From NCBI GenBank assembly GCA_016705365.1, contig JADIYI010000008.1, positions 682,001 through 746,000 on the forward strand: a stretch of DNA of 64,000 nucleotides. The letters run 5' to 3'. A program made the translations under genes and the position numbers. This document shows, piece by piece, positions 61,401 to 64,000 of this stretch; position 1 is the stretch's first letter; every line of letters starts with the position of its first letter. This DNA comes from Gammaproteobacteria bacterium (lineage in GTDB: Bacteria > Pseudomonadota > Gammaproteobacteria > Pseudomonadales > UBA5518). The notes below the pieces were generated by a model. The model was not told the origin of the DNA. It ran no database searches and saw only the letters and a list, made by a program, of their open reading frames with translations.

Positions 61401-63203
61401 GTGGATAGCCAGCGTATTCGCGCCACCGATGTGGCTCGCGCCGCGGCGCGGGTGCTGCCCGATTTTCCGCGCATGTTGCGCGGCGCGCTGGCGATGTCAT
61501 GGATGGGCGCCGACAGCGCGCAGTCGATAGGGCTGCTGCTGGAGCAGCGCGCCCGCGAGATGCCGCACAAGGTCGCGCTGCTGTTCGAGGGCGAAAGCTG
61601 GAGCTATCGCGAACTGAATGCCCATGCCAACCGGATTGCCTCGGTTCTGCGCGAATGCGGTGTGCGCCGTGGAGATGCGGTCGGCATCCTGTTCGAGAAC
61701 CGGCCGGCGGTGCTGGCTTGCGTCGCAGCAGTCGTAAAGCTTGGCGCGGTCACCGGCATGCTGAACCCGAACCAGCGCAACGATGCGTTGCAGCACAGCC
61801 TGAACATCATTGCGGCGCGAGTGATCATCGTCGGAGAGGAATGCGTGACGGCGCTCGAAGGCGCGCTACCCCGCAAGAAAACTGCGCTCACGCTGCTGTG
61901 GGAGGGCGAGGGAACCGCGCCGCCGCGCATGAAAAACCTGCGCACCCTGCTGCGTGGACGCTCCGCTGCAGCGCCGCGTGCAGTTCGCGAGGTGCGGCTT
62001 GGCGACCCTTGTTTTTTCATATTTACCTCCGGCACCACCGGGCTGCCAAAAGCGGCGGTGATGACCCACTTGCGGTGGATGCGCAGCGCCTGGGGCATGG
62101 GGCAGACCGCGATGCGGCTGCGGGCAGAGGACGTGCTCTATTGTCCGTTGCCGTTCTATCACAACAATGCGCTGACGCTGGCCTGGGGTGCGGTGCTGGT
62201 AGCCGGCGCAAGCCTGGCGATGGCGCCGCGTTTCAGCGCCACGCGTTTCTGGAGCGATATCCGCAGCACCCGTGCCACCGCTTTTGTCTACATCGGCGAG
62301 CTGTGCCGTTACCTGCTGAACCGTCCGCCGGATCCCGCCGACCGCGATCACGCGGTGCGGGTGGTCATTGGCAACGGCTTGCGGGCCGAGATATGGGATA
62401 CGTTCCAGCAGCGCTTCGGTATCCGCCATATCTGCGAGTTCTACGGATCCAGCGAGGGCAACCTGGTGTTCGTGAACGCCCTCGGGTTGCCGCGCACCGC
62501 CGGGTATTGTCCGTTGCCTTATGCGATCGTGGCCTTCGATGCCGAAGCCGAGCTTCCGCTGCGCAATGCACGGGGCTTCATGCGCCGTGTCGCGCCCGGG
62601 GAAGCGGGCCTGTTGCTGATGAAGGTCAGCGAGCTGACACCATTCGATGGTTACACCGACAGCGCGGCGAGCGAAGCGCGCCTGCTGCATGATGTGTTTC
62701 GCGGCGGCGATACCTGGTTCGACAGTGGCGACCTGGTGCGCGAGCTCGGTTTTCGTCACATCGCTTTCGTCGATCGTGTCGGCGACACCTTTCGCTGGAA
62801 AGGCGAGAACGTGGCGAGCACCGAGGTCGAGCGCGTGCTCGGGCAACGCCCGGGTGTGGTGCAGGCTTGTGTTTACGGGGTACAAGTGCCGCACGCCGAT
62901 GGCCGCGCCGGGATGGCTGCGCTGGTGCTCGATCGTCCCGACGCGTTTGCGCCCGGACCCTGCGCCCGCGCGCTGCAGAAACAGCTGCCGGCCTATGCAG
63001 TGCCGCGGTTCCTGCGAATTGTGCCTGAACATGAAACCACCGCGACATTCAAGATACGCAAGGTCGATCTGAAGCGTCAGGGCTTCGATCCGCGCGCGAT
63101 CGATGATCCGCTGTGGGTGCTGCTGGATCGCGACAGGGGCTATCAGCCATTGACGGCGGACATTTTCACGCGTATCAGTTCAGGGAGGTTGCGTCTGCCA
63201 TGA
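61401..63203 (+). CDS. Very-long/long-chain acyl-CoA synthetase (FATP-type)
   Basis: A 600-residue AMP-forming acyl-CoA synthetase. The AMP-binding P-loop is FIFTSGTTGLPKAAVMTH (near residue 208), the FATP-type signature is EFYGSSEGNLVFVN, and DTWFDSGDLVRELGFRHIAFVDRVGDTFRWKGENVASTEVE is the hinge and adenylation region. Such enzymes activate long fatty acids with CoA. The start is GTG at 61401. The stop lies 46 bases before the start of the wax ester synthase gene, so the two are likely one operon: the synthetase would supply acyl-CoA for ester formation. Confidence 0.92.
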   Translation: MDSQRIRATDVARAAARVLPDFPRMLRGALAMSWMGADSAQSIGLLLEQRAREMPHKVALLFEGESWSYRELNAHANRIASVLRECGVRRGDAVGILFENRPAVLACVAAVVKLGAVTGMLNPNQRNDALQHSLNIIAARVIIVGEECVTALEGALPRKKTALTLLWEGEGTAPPRMKNLRTLLRGRSAAAPRAVREVRLGDPCFFIFTSGTTGLPKAAVMTHLRWMRSAWGMGQTAMRLRAEDVLYCPLPFYHNNALTLAWGAVLVAGASLAMAPRFSATRFWSDIRSTRATAFVYIGELCRYLLNRPPDPADRDHAVRVVIGNGLRAEIWDTFQQRFGIRHICEFYGSSEGNLVFVNALGLPRTAGYCPLPYAIVAFDAEAELPLRNARGFMRRVAPGEAGLLLMKVSELTPFDGYTDSAASEARLLHDVFRGGDTWFDSGDLVRELGFRHIAFVDRVGDTFRWKGENVASTEVERVLGQRPGVVQACVYGVQVPHADGRAGMAALVLDRPDAFAPGPCARALQKQLPAYAVPRFLRIVPEHETTATFKIRKVDLKRQGFDPRAIDDPLWVLLDRDRGYQPLTADIFTRISSGRLRLP

Positions 63204-63249
63204 GGCGGCGCGCCGCAGGGATTTTCTTCGGCCAATCACAGGAGACGGT

Positions 63250-64000
63250 CATGGAGCAGCTCAGCGGACAGGATGCGATGTTCCTTTACGGGGAAATGGA
63301 CAACACACCGATGCATATCGGTCCGGTGCTGATCTATGACCCTTCGACCGCGCCCGACGGAATCGTGCGTTTCAAGGATATCCTGCGTACTTTCCAGGAA
63401 CGCCTGCATCGCTCTCCGGTGTTCACGCGCAAGTTGATGAATGTGCCGCTCGGGATCGATCACCCGTTCTGGGTCGATGACCCGAACACCGATGTCGAAT
63501 TCCACGTGCGCCATATCGCGCTGCCGAAGCCCGGTGACTGGCGCCAGTTCTGCATCCAGATCGCACGTCTGCATGCGCGCGCCCTGGACCGTGCGCATCC
63601 GTTGTGGGAGGCCTATATCATCGAGGGGCTCGACAACATACCGGATTTGCCGAAGGGCAGTTTCGCGATGTTCCTCAAGATCCATCACGCGGCGATGGAT
63701 GGCGCGACCGGGGTCGAGATCATGGGTGCGTTGCACGATCTGAGCCCGACCGCGACCGTCAACCCCCCTTCGGGCAAGCGCAAGCGGGCCGCGGCGGCGC
63801 CCGGTGAGTTGCAGTTGCTGCGCAAGGTTGCGGGCAGTGTGCTGAGGCAACCCTTCGGGCTGGTGCGGATGCTCGGAGAGGCAGTTCCGGTCTGGAGGCG
63901 GGTGCAGGAAGGCAAGAAGGAAAAGCGCTTCCGTTCGCTCGGCGACAAGGAGCGCACCCGTTTCAATGCGCGGGTGTCGCCGCACCGGGTATTCGGTGCG
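63250..64000 (+). CDS. Wax ester synthase/acyl-CoA:diacylglycerol acyltransferase (WS/DGAT), N-terminal part
   Basis: The frame from ATG 63250 runs to the right edge (250 residues seen). MEQLSGQDAMFLYGEMDNTPMHIG is the family start, and the catalytic HHxxxDG motif is in KIHHAAMDGATG (near residue 144). The enzyme joins acyl-CoA with a fatty alcohol or diacylglycerol to make wax esters or triacylglycerol storage lipid at the membrane. The C-terminal half (about 200 residues) is cut by the window. AGGAGACGG precedes the ATG. Confidence 0.93.

Overview
The window is GC-rich chromosomal DNA of a gammaproteobacterium. The evidence is the gene content: a complete recC-recB-recD operon, the yrfG-hslR-hslO cluster beside pckA, nudE-cysQ, a Lon-like protease with a DksA-like zinc-finger protein, and an acyl-CoA synthetase followed by a wax ester synthase. 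The lipid genes and several protein families would suit a marine or soil lineage such as the Cellvibrionales/Halieaceae, but that placement is inference. The window opens inside an RND efflux pump gene and closes inside a wax ester synthase gene.

Layout. 1-18.8 kb: RND pump end, a PilZ protein, a DUF1631 protein, a luciferase-like oxidoreductase, a secreted M20 peptidase, a DUF3300 protein, a MoxR/CoxE-like pair, moaA next to a molybdopterin oxidoreductase gene that looks broken, CDGSH and peroxiredoxin genes, a UspA-like/LonB pair, a DksA-like protein, an acetyltransferase and a lipoprotein. 18.8-28.7 kb: pckA, the Hsp33/Hsp15/nucleotidase cluster, two Tat-exported enzymes, nudE-cysQ, small proteins, a MmcQ-like protein and a UbiA-family prenyltransferase. 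28.9-41 kb: recCBD, an NYN-LOTUS protein, a mechanosensitive channel with a cyclic-nucleotide domain, and a CBS protein.

41.06-54.96 kb is an integron, the accessory core of the window. An intact integron integrase (minus strand) faces an array of about eleven cassettes separated by attC sites. Cassette cargo: a membrane-anchored unknown; a complete BsuBI/PstI-type restriction-modification pair; an unknown small protein; a GIY-YIG-like protein; a cassette carrying an IS91-family element; a YefM/YoeB toxin-antitoxin pair with its own operator; a BrnT/BrnA pair whose toxin gene is split by an IS630-family element; an ORF-less cassette; a Phd/ParE-type pair; a composite of group II intron and IS1111-type remnants; and a VOC-fold protein. 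At five junctions the R'' box of a cassette is the exact reverse complement of the core at that cassette's own start, and at two more it matches with one mismatch. This fixes most cassette boundaries independently of gene calls.

54.96-64 kb returns to chromosome through two gene fragments (arylsulfatase C-terminus, GFA-family N-terminus). It then carries a methyltransferase, a DUF924 protein, a DUF3365 heme protein, an ICMT-like methyltransferase, small proteins, a cupin, a GNAT enzyme, a GAF-GGDEF diguanylate cyclase, and the acyl-CoA synthetase/wax ester synthase pair. I saw no rRNA, tRNA or CRISPR array.
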